64,000 bases of DNA from assembly GCF_009796765.1 (NCBI RefSeq), contig NZ_CP047023.1:1347501-1411500 (forward strand), written 5' to 3'. The translations under genes and the position numbers were made by a program. Below are positions 9,686 through 19,535 of the stretch, in pieces (position 1 is the stretch's first letter; every line of letters begins with the position of its first letter). This stretch comes from Paraglaciecola sp. L3A3. Lineage in GTDB: Bacteria > Pseudomonadota > Gammaproteobacteria > Enterobacterales > Alteromonadaceae. The notes under the pieces are model-generated. The model worked only from the letters and a program-made list of their open reading frames with translations. It was not told the origin of the DNA and did no database searches.

Positions 9686-9857
9686 TGTCAGCCTTATTTA
9701 AGTTATCAGTGTTACCACTGACTCTAGACGTAAATTATTATTATTATTATTGAAAATTTTGTTAATCAAATTGATCTCCAAACCTTACTATAACTGACTT
9801 GGATATAATTTGAACCTGTTCGGACAAAAAATCTGTAATTAAGATATCGACCCAGAG

Positions 9858-10673
9858 CTAGGAATCTTGATGTTTAACTACATATCTTTTTTCTGTTTCA
9901 AGCTCCAGCATTGTCATGCTTTGACCCCATAAATATCCGGTATCAAGACCTATAAACGTATTTGTTTGGGTGTTACCTTGTAATGCAGCCCAGTGTCCGA
10001 ATATGACTCTTTGATTTTTCTTAAGATCGTCATTTTTTACTTTAAACCAAGGGGTTAGGTTCTTAGGTGCATTTTCGGGGGCAGTTTTGCAGCTGAAATC
10101 TAATGCTATTTTCTGTTTCATATAACGCATTCGAGTAAAAGCATTGACGATAAATCGTGTTCGTTCTTCTGTGTTTAAATTTTTGCTCCAGGAATCAGGC
10201 TGATTACCGTACATTTTGACTAAAAATTTTTGCCAATTTTCACTGCCTAATTGTTTGCTGATTTCGTCACTGTACTTTAACGCTTTCTTAAATGACCAAG
10301 TAGGGTACAAACCAGCATGGCAAATAAGTGTCTCGGGGTTTAATAACAGAGCTAAAGGTTTTTGCCTTAACCAATGAATGTAACTTTCTATTTCTGGGCT
10401 GGCTAACAGTTGATCGAACTGATCACTGGCTTTGGCATGGCGAATATTGGCATAAATGGCAATAAAGTGTAGATCGTGGTTACCCAGTACAGTATCGAAG
10501 CTGTTGCCTAAGGATTTTAGAAATTGCAATGTTTCTAATGCTTGAGGCCCTCTACCTATTAAATCGCCTACTGCGATTAGGCGATCATCATTAGCATCGA
10601 AGTTAACTTTTTTTAGTAAGGCCTGTAACCCGCCCAGACATGCTTGTATATCGCCAACTATATAGGTTGCCAT
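9858..10673 (-). CDS. apaH: Bis(5'-nucleosyl)-tetraphosphatase, symmetrical
   Basis: This 271-residue PPP-family phosphoesterase hydrolyses Ap4A to two ADP and also acts on Np4-capped RNA. The metal and phosphate motifs are in order: GDIQA (D8), GDLIGRGP (D37, R41) and GNHD (N65, H66, D67). Residue 10 is Gln rather than the His of E. coli ApaH; a GDxQ form is common in other gammaproteobacteria, so I expect activity. It is the last gene of the minus-strand set lptD-surA-pdxA-rsmA-apaG-apaH, 18 bp after apaG. Confidence 0.95.
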   Translation of the reverse strand: MATYIVGDIQACLGGLQALLKKVNFDANDDRLIAVGDLIGRGPQALETLQFLKSLGNSFDTVLGNHDLHFIAIYANIRHAKASDQFDQLLASPEIESYIHWLRQKPLALLLNPETLICHAGLYPTWSFKKALKYSDEISKQLGSENWQKFLVKMYGNQPDSWSKNLNTEERTRFIVNAFTRMRYMKQKIALDFSCKTAPENAPKNLTPWFKVKNDDLKKNQRVIFGHWAALQGNTQTNTFIGLDTGYLWGQSMTMLELETEKRYVVKHQDS

Positions 10674-10691
10674 CTTGTTAACTAATTTATG

Positions 10692-11066
10692 TTAATTAAG
10701 AACATTAGGTACAGCTAGGCTAAAAACATCTATAGGCGCTTGAAACCAATCGCCTTTTTCTCCTTGTATTTCGTAATAACCTTGCATAGTGCCTATCGGG
10801 GTTTCCAACACAGCACCGCTGGTGTAAACAAAAGATTCTCCGTGTTTTATATAAGGTTGTTTACCTACAACACCCGCGCCATGTACTTCGGTTTTTTTGC
10901 CATTACCATCGGTGATCAACCAATATCTATTCATTAGTTGTACCATTTCTTCACCCGTATTGGTAATAGTAATTTTATAGGCAAAAGGATATTGATTTTT
11001 GTCAGTCACGTGTCCACTCAAATATTGAGTTTCCACGCTGACATTAACATTATTGGAAATTTGCAT
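10692..11066 (-). CDS. apaG: ApaG domain protein (Co2+/Mg2+ efflux-associated, cap-related)
   Basis: A 124-residue protein of standard ApaG length with a fibronectin III-like beta-sandwich fold. The family signatures YKITITNTGEEMVQLMNRYWLITDGNGK and VVGKQPYIKHGESFVYTSG, followed by GTMQGYYEI, are clear. In bacteria the protein is genetically linked to ApaH and has been tied to divalent metal resistance; its biochemical role is not settled. It lies between rsmA (36 bp upstream) and apaH (18 bp downstream), the usual order in gammaproteobacteria. Confidence 0.95.
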   Translation of the reverse strand: MQISNNVNVSVETQYLSGHVTDKNQYPFAYKITITNTGEEMVQLMNRYWLITDGNGKKTEVHGAGVVGKQPYIKHGESFVYTSGAVLETPIGTMQGYYEIQGEKGDWFQAPIDVFSLAVPNVLN

Positions 11067-11102
11067 AATTTTGTCACTTTCTCAATGTATTAAAATTGGC
11101 AA

Positions 11103-11921
11103 TTACTGCTGCTCTTGCTCTTGTTTCAGTGATTCATATGCATTAGCAATTTGTGCGTATTGTTGTAATGATAAGTTTTCGGCACGTAATTCTGGGTTAA
11201 TATCTAAATCAATAAGTTGTTGTTCGGTTAGGCTGTCTTTCAAACTATTCCTTATTGTTTTACGTCTTTGGTTGAAAGCTTGGGCACATACCTTATGTAA
11301 AGACTCTTCACTTATTAAGGTAACAGGTTTTGTTTGATGAGGAATTAATCTCACTACAGCTGAATCTACCTTAGGTGGTGGATTAAATGCACCTGGTGGG
11401 ACTTGTAATACAGGCATAACTTGACAGTGGTACTGAGCCATAACCGATAATCTACCGTAGTTTTTATTGCCGGGTACCGCAGCTAAACGACTAACTACTT
11501 CTTTTTGTAACATGAAGTGCATGTCTTGTACTTTATTAGCGAATGAAAATAGATGGAACATTAAAGGAGTAGATATATTGTAAGGTAAATTACCAAATAT
11601 CCTTAAAGGTTCGTCATCAGATAACAATTGGCTGAAGTCGAATTTTAATGCATCCGCTTCAATTATAGTTAATTTACTGGCAATAAAGGGGTGAGTACGT
11701 AATCTCTGAGCTAAGTCTCTATCTAGCTCAACTACAGTCATTTTATCAATTAACTCACAAACGGGTTCGGTTAACGCGCCAAGACCAGGACCAATTTCAA
11801 CCATGTGTTGGCCTTTTTGTGGCGCAATAGCGCTGACAATTTGATCAATAATATAGTTGTCGTGAAGGAAGTTTTGGCCAAACCTTTTTCTGGCTGTGTG
11901 CCCTAAGTGCTGTTTGCTCAT
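11103..11921 (-). CDS. rsmA: 16S rRNA (adenine1518/1519-N6)-dimethyltransferase
   Basis: A 272-residue KsgA/RsmA enzyme that dimethylates two adjacent adenines in the helix 45 loop of 16S rRNA during small-subunit maturation. The N-terminal [11 protein letters not shown] signature, the S-adenosylmethionine-binding [11 protein letters not shown], and the catalytic NLPYNIST motif are all present. The C-terminal helical domain ends in a Glu/Gln-rich tail. Its ATG overlaps the pdxA stop by four bases (ATGA), so the two are translationally coupled. Confidence 0.97.
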   Translation of the reverse strand: MSKQHLGHTARKRFGQNFLHDNYIIDQIVSAIAPQKGQHMVEIGPGLGALTEPVCELIDKMTVVELDRDLAQRLRTHPFIASKLTIIEADALKFDFSQLLSDDEPLRIFGNLPYNISTPLMFHLFSFANKVQDMHFMLQKEVVSRLAAVPGNKNYGRLSVMAQYHCQVMPVLQVPPGAFNPPPKVDSAVVRLIPHQTKPVTLISEESLHKVCAQAFNQRRKTIRNSLKDSLTEQQLIDLDINPELRAENLSLQQYAQIANAYESLKQEQEQQ

Positions 11922-12901
11922 TGTTTTTCTGCCGCTATTGAGATAGCTCTTTCGATGGCTAAAATAAAACTGCCAGTATCAGCATCGCCCGTTCCTGCAA
12001 GATCTAAGGCGGTACCGTGGTCTACTGAAGTACGAATAAAGGGTAAGCCTAGTGTAATGTTAATAGATGCTCCAAAACCTTTATATTTTAATACGGGTAA
12101 ACCCTGATCATGGTACATAGCTAACACAGCATCAGCCTGCTCAAGATATTTAGGATTAAAAATAGTGTCGGCAGGTAGCGGTCCAGTGATATTCAGTCCT
12201 TCTGCTCTAAGGGCTTCTAACGCTGGATTTATCACTAAGATTTCTTCTTTGCCCAAATGACCATTTTCGCCGGCGTGGGGGTTAAGCCCACAAACAAAAA
12301 TATGCGGTTTTTTAATCCCAAACTTTAACATCAAGTCGGTATTCACTATATGTAGTACTTTGTGTAACCGTTCAAAGGTAATGGCTTTAGAAACGTATGC
12401 AAGAGGAATATGAGTGGTGGCTAATACCACTCTAAGGCCTTCAGTAGCCAACATCATCACCACATCGTTGGTGTTAGACTCATGAGCAAAAAATTCGGTA
12501 TGGCCACTAAAAGAAATACCTGCGTCGTTAATGACCCCTTTGTGAACAGGGCCTGTCACCACAGCATCAAATTCACCATCAATATTTTTTCGACAGGCTT
12601 GACGAAGTGTTTCAACCACATAGTGACCATTTTCACTATTTAGTTTGCCAGGCTCCACAGCTACTTTGGTTTTAATATCAACAATATATAAATGCCCAGC
12701 GGGTAATAGTGTCTTAATGCTAGGATCGTAATCAACTAAAGTTATAGGCAACCCTAACAGCTCGGCTCTTTGTCTGAGCATTTCGCCATCAGCAAATACC
12801 ACGAGTTGCGCTTGCCATTCTCGTTGAGCAACAGCCAATACTAAATCTGGACCAATCCCAGCTGGCTCTCCTGGGGTGACCGCTAACTTTAATAGTTTCA
12901 C
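11918..12901 (-). CDS. pdxA: 4-hydroxythreonine-4-phosphate dehydrogenase
   Basis: This 327-residue enzyme oxidises 4-phosphohydroxy-L-threonine in the DXP-dependent route to pyridoxal 5'-phosphate. The start [12 protein letters not shown] and the metal and substrate motifs ([53 protein letters not shown]) match PdxA throughout. Its ATG directly abuts the surA stop, and its 3' end overlaps rsmA, so it sits in the middle of a tight operon. Length is standard. Confidence 0.97.
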   Translation of the reverse strand: MKLLKLAVTPGEPAGIGPDLVLAVAQREWQAQLVVFADGEMLRQRAELLGLPITLVDYDPSIKTLLPAGHLYIVDIKTKVAVEPGKLNSENGHYVVETLRQACRKNIDGEFDAVVTGPVHKGVINDAGISFSGHTEFFAHESNTNDVVMMLATEGLRVVLATTHIPLAYVSKAITFERLHKVLHIVNTDLMLKFGIKKPHIFVCGLNPHAGENGHLGKEEILVINPALEALRAEGLNITGPLPADTIFNPKYLEQADAVLAMYHDQGLPVLKYKGFGASINITLGLPFIRTSVDHGTALDLAGTGDADTGSFILAIERAISIAAEKQ

Positions 12902-14194
12902 TTATTTATCTTGCTTTGAAATGAGTTCGACATAGGCATTGGCACGTATTTCTCGTAACCAAGTGTCTGATTCTTCTGCGAATTTACGTTGAAATAATAA
13001 ATTATAAGCTTTATCTTCTTTACGTTTTTCTGTGGCATCACCTATACGCTTATCAAGTAACTGCATTAAATGCCAGCCATGTTGTGTGCGTACGGGTTGG
13101 CTAATTTCATCTACTGCTAAGGTTTTTAAGGTATCGCGGAATTCTGGAACATAGGCGCTTGGATCTGACCATCCTAATTCGCCTCCTTTTAAAGCCGAGC
13201 CTGGATCTGCTGAATGTTCTTTTGCTAAAGCGGCAAAGTCTGCTTCACCTGCTAAAATTTGTTCTCTAAATTCTTTAAGCATTTTTTCAGCTTTTTCATC
13301 ACTTAAAATAATGGAAGGTGCGATTAATATATGACGGGCATTCACTTCTTCAACTTCTACTTTTTCTATACCACGTAGATCTTTTACTTTTAGAATGTGA
13401 AAACCTGCACCGCTTCGGATAGGACCAACTATGTCATCTTTAGATTTATTTTGAACTGCTTCAGCAAATAGGGTAGGCATAGAGTTGATGTTCATCCAAC
13501 CTAAGTCCCCACCTTCTAAGGCTTTAGGGCCGCCAGAAGACGCTGTCGCTACTTTGGTGAAATCAGAGCCGTTATTTAATAATTCAATAACTTTAGCCGC
13601 TCTTTGTTTTGATTGAGCAATATCATCATCAGTTGGATCACTCGGAAATTCGATCAAAATATGGCCTAAATGAAACTCGGCTTGTTTGTTACCTTGTTCA
13701 TCAATCAATTTAATTAAGTTGTTTACTTCTTGTTCGGTAATATAAACACGACGACGCACATTAGAGCGACGTACTTCACCTAAGATTAGCTCATGGCGAA
13801 CTTCTTCTCTGTACTTATCAAAGGTTGCACCTTGAGCTGTTACTTGCTGTCGTAATTGAGCTACGGTTAAATTTTGTCCTTGTGCGATATTTTCGATAGT
13901 TTGATCTAATTGAGGATCACTAATTTGGATACCCATCCGATCAGCAAGTTGCATTTGCAAGTTATCAGTAATCAGTTTTTCAATAGCCTGTGTTCTTAAA
14001 GCTTTGTCTGACGGTAATGCTTGCTCTTTTAATAAAGCGTTACGTTTTACTGTGCTAACCAAGTCAACAATCTGACTTTCTAATACTACCCCTTGATCAA
14101 CAATGACAGAGACGCTGTCAAGTAACTCTGGTGCGGCGTTAGCGCGAAGAGTGAATAAAGAACTAACAAAAAGAGCGACTACTATTACTTTCAT
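12902..14194 (-). CDS. surA: Periplasmic chaperone / peptidyl-prolyl isomerase SurA
   Basis: A 430-residue periplasmic chaperone for outer-membrane proteins such as LptD and porins. The signal peptide (about residues 1-20, ending ANA-AP) is followed by the N-terminal chaperone domain, two parvulin-type domains (starting near EFHLGHILIEFP and VNARHILIAPS), and a short C-terminal helix. Both parvulin domains keep GGDLGW or GGELGW blocks. It is 118 bp downstream of lptD, whose product it helps fold, and abuts pdxA. Confidence 0.96.
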   Translation of the reverse strand: MKVIVVALFVSSLFTLRANAAPELLDSVSVIVDQGVVLESQIVDLVSTVKRNALLKEQALPSDKALRTQAIEKLITDNLQMQLADRMGIQISDPQLDQTIENIAQGQNLTVAQLRQQVTAQGATFDKYREEVRHELILGEVRRSNVRRRVYITEQEVNNLIKLIDEQGNKQAEFHLGHILIEFPSDPTDDDIAQSKQRAAKVIELLNNGSDFTKVATASSGGPKALEGGDLGWMNINSMPTLFAEAVQNKSKDDIVGPIRSGAGFHILKVKDLRGIEKVEVEEVNARHILIAPSIILSDEKAEKMLKEFREQILAGEADFAALAKEHSADPGSALKGGELGWSDPSAYVPEFRDTLKTLAVDEISQPVRTQHGWHLMQLLDKRIGDATEKRKEDKAYNLLFQRKFAEESDTWLREIRANAYVELISKQDK

Positions 14195-14312
14195 GATTTT
14201 CTTTTCTTTTTAGTTAAGGCGTTGATTAATAGACGCCTGTTAAGGTGATTATGTTAATAACACCATATGTTTAAATCGGTGTTTGCACTGTTTTAGTTGT
14301 CTTAAACACAAA

Positions 14313-16508
14313 TTAGTTCAACAAGTATGGCCTTCTGTATCCAAACAAACCATCTCGCAATAAATTGCGGCTGGTGAAGTATACATTAAAGCCAGAGTCA
14401 AATTCATCCGTGCTTTGTGTTCCGTCGGTATCAAATCTGTTACTTAAGCGACGCTGGGCAACTAAACTGATTGTCCAACAACAAGATTCATATTTTACGC
14501 CATTGTAGGTTTCTACAGTTCGATTTCTTTCTAGGTCGTGGTACCAACGGCTTACCCATTGCCAATTAGGAGCTATCGGCCAACTAGCAGTGATACCTAC
14601 TTGATTGATTTCTTCTGAGGACAAGTCTCTAATATATCTATGGTTAACTTGGACAATCTTATCTTTCGTTAATTGGTATTCTAACGACAGACTGCTTCTT
14701 TCTATTTTGTCAGTACTAGTGGAGACCTGAGCTTCGGTGTGTGCATACCATTTACTGCCTATCTGCCAGTCTAATTCTGCGGCCAGAGCTGAACGGTCTT
14801 CATCTTTTGATATATCAGTGATTTTGCTATCTGCTAAATAGAAGATTTGCCCCAGACTTAACTTAAACTGTTCTTTGTTATCTGCGCCTATGATACGCGA
14901 TGTTAAGCCCAGTGTAATTTGATTATTGTCACTAATTCTATCTAAGCCGGTATATTCTTGGCCGCGAAATAAGCCGGAAAAATTATTAAATAGACGAGTG
15001 GTGTCATAAAGTCCTATGTTCGATTGATCTTCAAAACTGGTATATAAATATTGCGCTTTAGGCTCTAAGGTTTGTGTCACTGAACTACCAAATAAATTAA
15101 GTGTTCGTTCAAAGGTTAAGGCTCCAAAAATTTTTGCTTGGCCAATGGTACGAGTAACTTCTTCATCAAAGGTAGTATTTTCTACATTTTCTTGTAAATA
15201 GTGACTATGCATTACTGTGGCTTCGGCAACAAATTCACTCCATTGATTTTGATAAGGAAAACGAACAGTCGGTGCGATATGAAAACGTGTTGCTGTGGGG
15301 GCGTTAGTATCAGTACTTTCAAAATAAGCCAATTCGGAATGTACTTCTATTTCTGCGTTAGCGCCTAATTCGGTTAAATAGTTTAAACGTAATTCAGGTA
15401 AGGCACGGTAACTATCAGAATGATCACCTAATACTTCGAAATCTCTAAACTGGGCTGTCATCATTAAGTCTTCAGAAAAATAACTCATGCCCACTGTTTT
15501 AAATAAATGGGTATCTGCTCGATTATAATAATCTGAGCCTAAATCAATAATATAGTTGTCATCACTTAACCCATTAATGTCAGCATTTATCTGCCAATTT
15601 TCATTAATTTGACCTTGGTGTATAAAGCGGTAAAAGTATCTATCAGAATTATCAGCTATTTCTTGGTCATTGGATAAATATTCTAGGTCTAGCTGCCCAG
15701 TATGTCCTTCTGTTAAATACCTAAACTCGGTTTTTAATTGCAGCCCACGTTTTGACATTAACCTAGGACTGAACGTTAAGTCGTAATTGGGCGCAATGTT
15801 CCAATATACAGGTTGCTCCAGACTTAACCCCGCAGAACTGTCACTTTTAATTATGGGGTATAAAAGCCCAGACTGTCTTTTATCGTTAACCGGAAAAGAA
15901 AAATATGGCAAATACAGCACGGGCACATCTTTGATATAAAACCGGGCATGTTTGACCACACCTCTAGATTGATCTGGGGTAAGTTCAATATTACTGGCTT
16001 GGATACGCCACACTTGATCGTCCACAGGACAACTACTAAAACTAGATTCGACTAAGTTAATCCCCGACTGCTCACCGATTGCAATTTTTTTCGCTTGGCC
16101 ATTACCTTGCACTTGATTTAACTGATAAATAGAATCTTCAATCACAAGTTCGTTTGTACTGCGGTTAAGTTGAACTTGGTTACTGGAAACTGTGATGTAA
16201 TTATCTATAAAGCCAACATTACCTGTTGCCTTTAATGTTTGGGTTTGGCGATTAAATACAGCTTCATCTGCGGTGATTTTGGCGATATTACTGTCAATTT
16301 CTACTTTGCCTTTAAATTTTGCATAAGTATCTTGGTTGATTTCGCTATCTTGAGATTTCACTTGAATTTGTCCATCAAGTAGCAAATTCTCAAGATTTGG
16401 TGCAGGGGCAGGCACAAAACACACTTCTTGCGCGTCTGCTAGGCCAATTGTCATCGACAACAGAAATAAAACTGGGAGTTGGGTGTTTTGTATACTAGAC
16501 AAGTACAA
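14313..16508 (-). CDS. lptD: LPS-assembly protein LptD
   Basis: This outer-membrane barrel inserts lipopolysaccharide into the outer leaflet with LptE. A signal peptide (about 1-26) precedes Cys30, an OstA/LptA-like beta-jellyroll (about 45-165) and the barrel. The four cysteines that form the LptD disulfides are present: C30, C160, C676 and C677 (ESCCW). The first Met codon falls inside the signal peptide (residue 19), so I take the TTG at 16508, preceded by TTAGG at suitable spacing. At 731 residues it is slightly shorter than E. coli LptD (784). It heads the surA-pdxA-rsmA-apaG-apaH set and is divergent from amgK. Confidence 0.94.
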   Translation of the reverse strand: MYLSSIQNTQLPVLFLLSMTIGLADAQEVCFVPAPAPNLENLLLDGQIQVKSQDSEINQDTYAKFKGKVEIDSNIAKITADEAVFNRQTQTLKATGNVGFIDNYITVSSNQVQLNRSTNELVIEDSIYQLNQVQGNGQAKKIAIGEQSGINLVESSFSSCPVDDQVWRIQASNIELTPDQSRGVVKHARFYIKDVPVLYLPYFSFPVNDKRQSGLLYPIIKSDSSAGLSLEQPVYWNIAPNYDLTFSPRLMSKRGLQLKTEFRYLTEGHTGQLDLEYLSNDQEIADNSDRYFYRFIHQGQINENWQINADINGLSDDNYIIDLGSDYYNRADTHLFKTVGMSYFSEDLMMTAQFRDFEVLGDHSDSYRALPELRLNYLTELGANAEIEVHSELAYFESTDTNAPTATRFHIAPTVRFPYQNQWSEFVAEATVMHSHYLQENVENTTFDEEVTRTIGQAKIFGALTFERTLNLFGSSVTQTLEPKAQYLYTSFEDQSNIGLYDTTRLFNNFSGLFRGQEYTGLDRISDNNQITLGLTSRIIGADNKEQFKLSLGQIFYLADSKITDISKDEDRSALAAELDWQIGSKWYAHTEAQVSTSTDKIERSSLSLEYQLTKDKIVQVNHRYIRDLSSEEINQVGITASWPIAPNWQWVSRWYHDLERNRTVETYNGVKYESCCWTISLVAQRRLSNRFDTDGTQSTDEFDSGFNVYFTSRNLLRDGLFGYRRPYLLN

Positions 16509-16652
16509 AGTGACCTAAGGTTGGTTAAATTACGGCATTTAAAGAGTTAATTTTAAGGGTTTCGCAAGGATTTACCAGTAGACTTGCAAAAAAAGAGATA
16601 TTTCGCCATTCTTTGCGCTAAATAAATCGTTATTTTCTATAAGAGAACCCTG

Positions 16653-17654
16653 TTGAACCCACTGTTTTTAAGACAACAACAATTACACACTTGGATTAAC
16701 CAAGAAACAAATTTTCAGTGTACTGAGTTACAAATGATTTCGGGAGACGCAAGCTTTCGTCGTTATTTTAGGTTTTTATCAAATGGTAGCTGGATAATCG
16801 CAGTTGATGCCCCTCCAGAATTTGAAGATTGCTCTAAATTTATTGAGGTCGCCAAAAGTTATCGTCGAGCAGGGGTGTTAGTGCCAGAAGTCTATTGTTA
16901 CGATTTACAACATGGTTTTTATTGCCAACAAGATTTTGGTGACAGACAATTTTCACAAGCTCTAAATGAACAAACTTGTACTCAGTTATATCAAAAAGCA
17001 TTAGCCTGTATCCCTGCTATTCAAAGTTGTTTGGCTACCGCGTCAGGGAGTCTACCTCTGTATGATCATGCCTTTGTACAACGAGAATTAACTATTTTTA
17101 CTGAATGGTTATTAGACGAATATTTAAAGTTGCCCTTATCGTCAGAACAATCTTTGTTAATAAATAATACATTTCAGTTTTTAACCGAAGAGTTTTTATC
17201 ACAACCGGTTGCTGGGGTGCATCGGGACTTTCATTCGCGAAACTTAATGTTGATTGAACAAGATGAAATAGGGGTGATTGATTTTCAAGATGCTGTAGTA
17301 GGGCCAATCACCTACGATGCCGTATCTTTATTACGAGACTGTTATCAAATGTGGCCTGTCAACTTAGTCGATACTTGGTTACAACAATGGCATGCAGAAT
17401 TTTATGCTGAATATGATTGGCGTCAGTTTAAACGCTGGTTTGATTTTACTGGGATGCAAAGACATATTAAAGCCAGTGGCATTTTTGCACGTTTACATCT
17501 TAGAGATCACAAATCTGTATATTTGTATGATATTCCCCGTACCTTGGGTTATTTGGTTACCGTTGGGCGCTCTTATGCTGAACTTACTGCATTTTCTGAG
17601 TTCATAGAAAACACGGTATTACCATCAGTTACCACCAAACAAAAGGATTCATAA
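16653..17654 (+). CDS. amgK: Anomeric MurNAc/GlcNAc kinase AmgK
   Basis: A 333-residue aminoglycoside-phosphotransferase-fold kinase. The catalytic Brenner-type loop is HRDFHSRNLML (about 189-199) and the metal-binding Asp lies in IDFQDAVVGP (about 209). In Pseudomonas putida and relatives, AmgK phosphorylates the anomeric position of N-acetylmuramic acid as part of a peptidoglycan recycling shortcut that bypasses de novo UDP-MurNAc synthesis and fosfomycin inhibition. The next gene, murU, encodes the partner enzyme and overlaps by one base (TAATG). The start is a TTG at 16653. Its position divergent from lptD is the same as in Pseudomonas. Confidence 0.9.
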   Translation: MNPLFLRQQQLHTWINQETNFQCTELQMISGDASFRRYFRFLSNGSWIIAVDAPPEFEDCSKFIEVAKSYRRAGVLVPEVYCYDLQHGFYCQQDFGDRQFSQALNEQTCTQLYQKALACIPAIQSCLATASGSLPLYDHAFVQRELTIFTEWLLDEYLKLPLSSEQSLLINNTFQFLTEEFLSQPVAGVHRDFHSRNLMLIEQDEIGVIDFQDAVVGPITYDAVSLLRDCYQMWPVNLVDTWLQQWHAEFYAEYDWRQFKRWFDFTGMQRHIKASGIFARLHLRDHKSVYLYDIPRTLGYLVTVGRSYAELTAFSEFIENTVLPSVTTKQKDS

Positions 17655-18334
17655 TGGCCATTAAAACAGCCATGATATTAGCAGCTGGTAGGGGAGAGCG
17701 TATGCGCCCTTTAACTGACTTAACCCCAAAACCTTTGCTCAAGGTTCAGGGGATAGCTTTAATTGAATATCATATTCGAGCACTTAAAAAAGCGGGTTTT
17801 CAAAGAATAGTGATTAACCATGCATGGCTTGGCCAACAAATTGAAGATGCTCTAGGTGATGGTGCACAATTTGGTTTGAAAATTTTATATTCGGCTGAAT
17901 TTCAGGCACTAGAAACCGCTGGTGGAATCATTCAGGCTTTACCGCTACTTTGTCAAAACGAGAAAGAAGTGAGTTTTACTGTGGTAAATGGTGACATATT
18001 TACAAATTATGATTTTACTCAGTTGCCTATTGAAATTCCTGCACAAAGTGCACATTTAGTAATGGTAGATAATCCTACACATAACCCAGAAGGGGATTTT
18101 TATTGTGTCGCAGGACATATTCTAGATACAGGCCAACAAAAGTTAACTTTTAGTGGCATCGCTCAGTACCATAAAGATTTTTTTGCCGGACAAAATATTG
18201 CCGTCAAGCCTTTAGCTCCGATGTTGCGCGAAGCTATATCAGTCAGAAACGTCAGTGGTCAGCATTTTCATGGCGAATGGACTGACGTAGGAACACCAGA
18301 AAGGTTAGCTGTACTTAATAAACCGCAAGTTTAG
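17654..18334 (+). CDS. murU: N-acetylmuramate alpha-1-phosphate uridylyltransferase MurU
   Basis: A 226-residue sugar nucleotidyltransferase of the Rossmann-like GT-A fold. The nucleotide-binding signature AAGRGERMRPLTDLTPKPL occupies residues 10-28, with the metal-binding VNGDIFTNYD at about 113 and the EWTDVGTPERL block near the end. MurU turns MurNAc-1-phosphate into UDP-MurNAc, completing the recycling pathway started by AmgK. Pairing with amgK makes this more likely than a generic mannose-1-phosphate guanylyltransferase, a frequent mis-annotation. Confidence 0.9.
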   Translation: MAIKTAMILAAGRGERMRPLTDLTPKPLLKVQGIALIEYHIRALKKAGFQRIVINHAWLGQQIEDALGDGAQFGLKILYSAEFQALETAGGIIQALPLLCQNEKEVSFTVVNGDIFTNYDFTQLPIEIPAQSAHLVMVDNPTHNPEGDFYCVAGHILDTGQQKLTFSGIAQYHKDFFAGQNIAVKPLAPMLREAISVRNVSGQHFHGEWTDVGTPERLAVLNKPQV

Positions 18335-18353
18335 ATTAGGAAATGGATAAAGA

Positions 18354-19190
18354 ATGATTGGAAAAATTTTAGGAACCACTTTCGGTTTTATGTTTGGTCG
18401 ATTACCGGGTGCAGTGTTGGGATTTATCGTCGGACACTTTTTTGATAAAGGTTATAGCCAAGACTTTAACCAAATGGGAGGCTTTAGCCGTTTTTTTACT
18501 AGCCAAGATGCGTTTAAGACACAGGCTATATTCTTTCACAGTTTATTTTCAGTGATGGGGCATATGGCTAAAGCAGATGGTGTCGTCAGTGATTCTGAGA
18601 TCCGTATGGCCAGTGCTTTAATGGATAAAATGGGCTTGGAAGGAGACGTTAGGGCAGAGGCTCAGCAAGCGTTTAGGGACGGCAAAGCCGCAGATTTCCC
18701 AATTAAAGAAACGATTAAAGAATTTAAAGAATCTTGTCATGGCCGTCGTGATATTTTGCAGGTTTATTTAGAAATATTGATCCAATCTGCTTATGTTGAC
18801 GGGCGGTTAGATAAAGCTGAACAAGTGATTTTAGAAAATGTAGCCCAGCAGTTAGGTTTTCAACAAAATGAATTATTGTATCTGTTATCTGCCTTTGAAG
18901 CTGAAATGCGTTTTAGACAAAATGGTGGTCAACAACAAGGAACACATGGCAGAACGGCCAGTTATAGCAGTCAACAATCTGAAGATGATGCCTATAAAAT
19001 TTTGGGGGTATCTAAAAGTGATGACGATAAGAGTATTAAAAAAGCTTACCGTAAACTGATGAGTGAACATCATCCAGATAAATTAGTTTCTAAAGGTTTA
19101 CCCAAGCAAGCTTTAGAATTAGCAAAAAATAAAACCCAAGATATACAAGCTGCTTATGAACTATTGAAAGAAAAACGGGGATTTAAGTAA
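18354..19190 (+). CDS. djlA: Membrane-anchored DnaJ-like co-chaperone DjlA
   Basis: This 278-residue protein has a Gly-rich N-terminal membrane segment (about 3-26), a TerB-like helical domain (about 55-180), a Gln/Ser-rich linker, and a C-terminal J domain with the HPD motif (EHHPDKL, about 239-241) that stimulates DnaK. Length and layout are standard for DjlA, an inner-membrane co-chaperone linked to envelope stress. It follows murU by 19 bp. The last two bases of its TAA stop are also the first two bases of a MITE-like element, so the stop codon was re-formed by the insertion. The reading frame is otherwise normal. Confidence 0.95.
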   Translation: MIGKILGTTFGFMFGRLPGAVLGFIVGHFFDKGYSQDFNQMGGFSRFFTSQDAFKTQAIFFHSLFSVMGHMAKADGVVSDSEIRMASALMDKMGLEGDVRAEAQQAFRDGKAADFPIKETIKEFKESCHGRRDILQVYLEILIQSAYVDGRLDKAEQVILENVAQQLGFQQNELLYLLSAFEAEMRFRQNGGQQQGTHGRTASYSSQQSEDDAYKILGVSKSDDDKSIKKAYRKLMSEHHPDKLVSKGLPKQALELAKNKTQDIQAAYELLKEKRGFK

Positions 19191-19441
19191 TCTGAACTCG
19201 GGATGATGAGTGTTGCTTTGAATTGAATTTTACCAACAATTTAAACACTTAAAAATGTGCTCCCAGTTATATTTGGGTTAAGGTTTTTTCGATGACAAAA
19301 TTTTTCGTGGATAGCAAGGCGGATTGTCGTACGTAATAACGTGTTATTGCTAGACTCTCCTCCAACGCGGCTAGGCAGCCCAACGCAGCTAGGCACAAAA
19401 AGAGCGTTATCGAGAGGTTCAGCTTATCCAGTATTCAGGTT
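19189..19441. repeat. MITE-like element, copy 2 (253 bp)
   Basis: This is the same element as at 2513-2745 in the same orientation, with scattered substitutions. It begins AATCTGAACTCGGGAT, ends with AGTATTCAGGTT, and is flanked by a perfect 4-bp direct repeat AAGT (19185-19188 and 19442-19445). It is 20 bp longer than copy 1 because of a local tandem duplication of a CCAACGC(G/A)GCTAGGCA unit at about 19371-19396. It contains no coding sequence. Its left end supplies the final AA of the djlA stop codon. Confidence 0.85.
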
Positions 19442-19485
19442 AAGTGATCAATCCATTCAGCGGTTTACAGTATGCATATAAATAT

Positions 19486-19502
19486 GGCACTCATAGAGTG
19501 CC
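19486..19502. terminator. Hairpin between convergent djlA and RND pump genes
   Basis: A perfect 7-bp stem, GGCACTC and GAGTGCC, with a 3-base loop lies 34 bp beyond the RND permease stop, with T-rich sequence on both sides. It probably terminates the minus-strand efflux operon and may act in both directions. Confidence 0.6.
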
Positions 19503-19535
19503 TTATTTATTTACATCGATTGAAGATTAAAGGTT

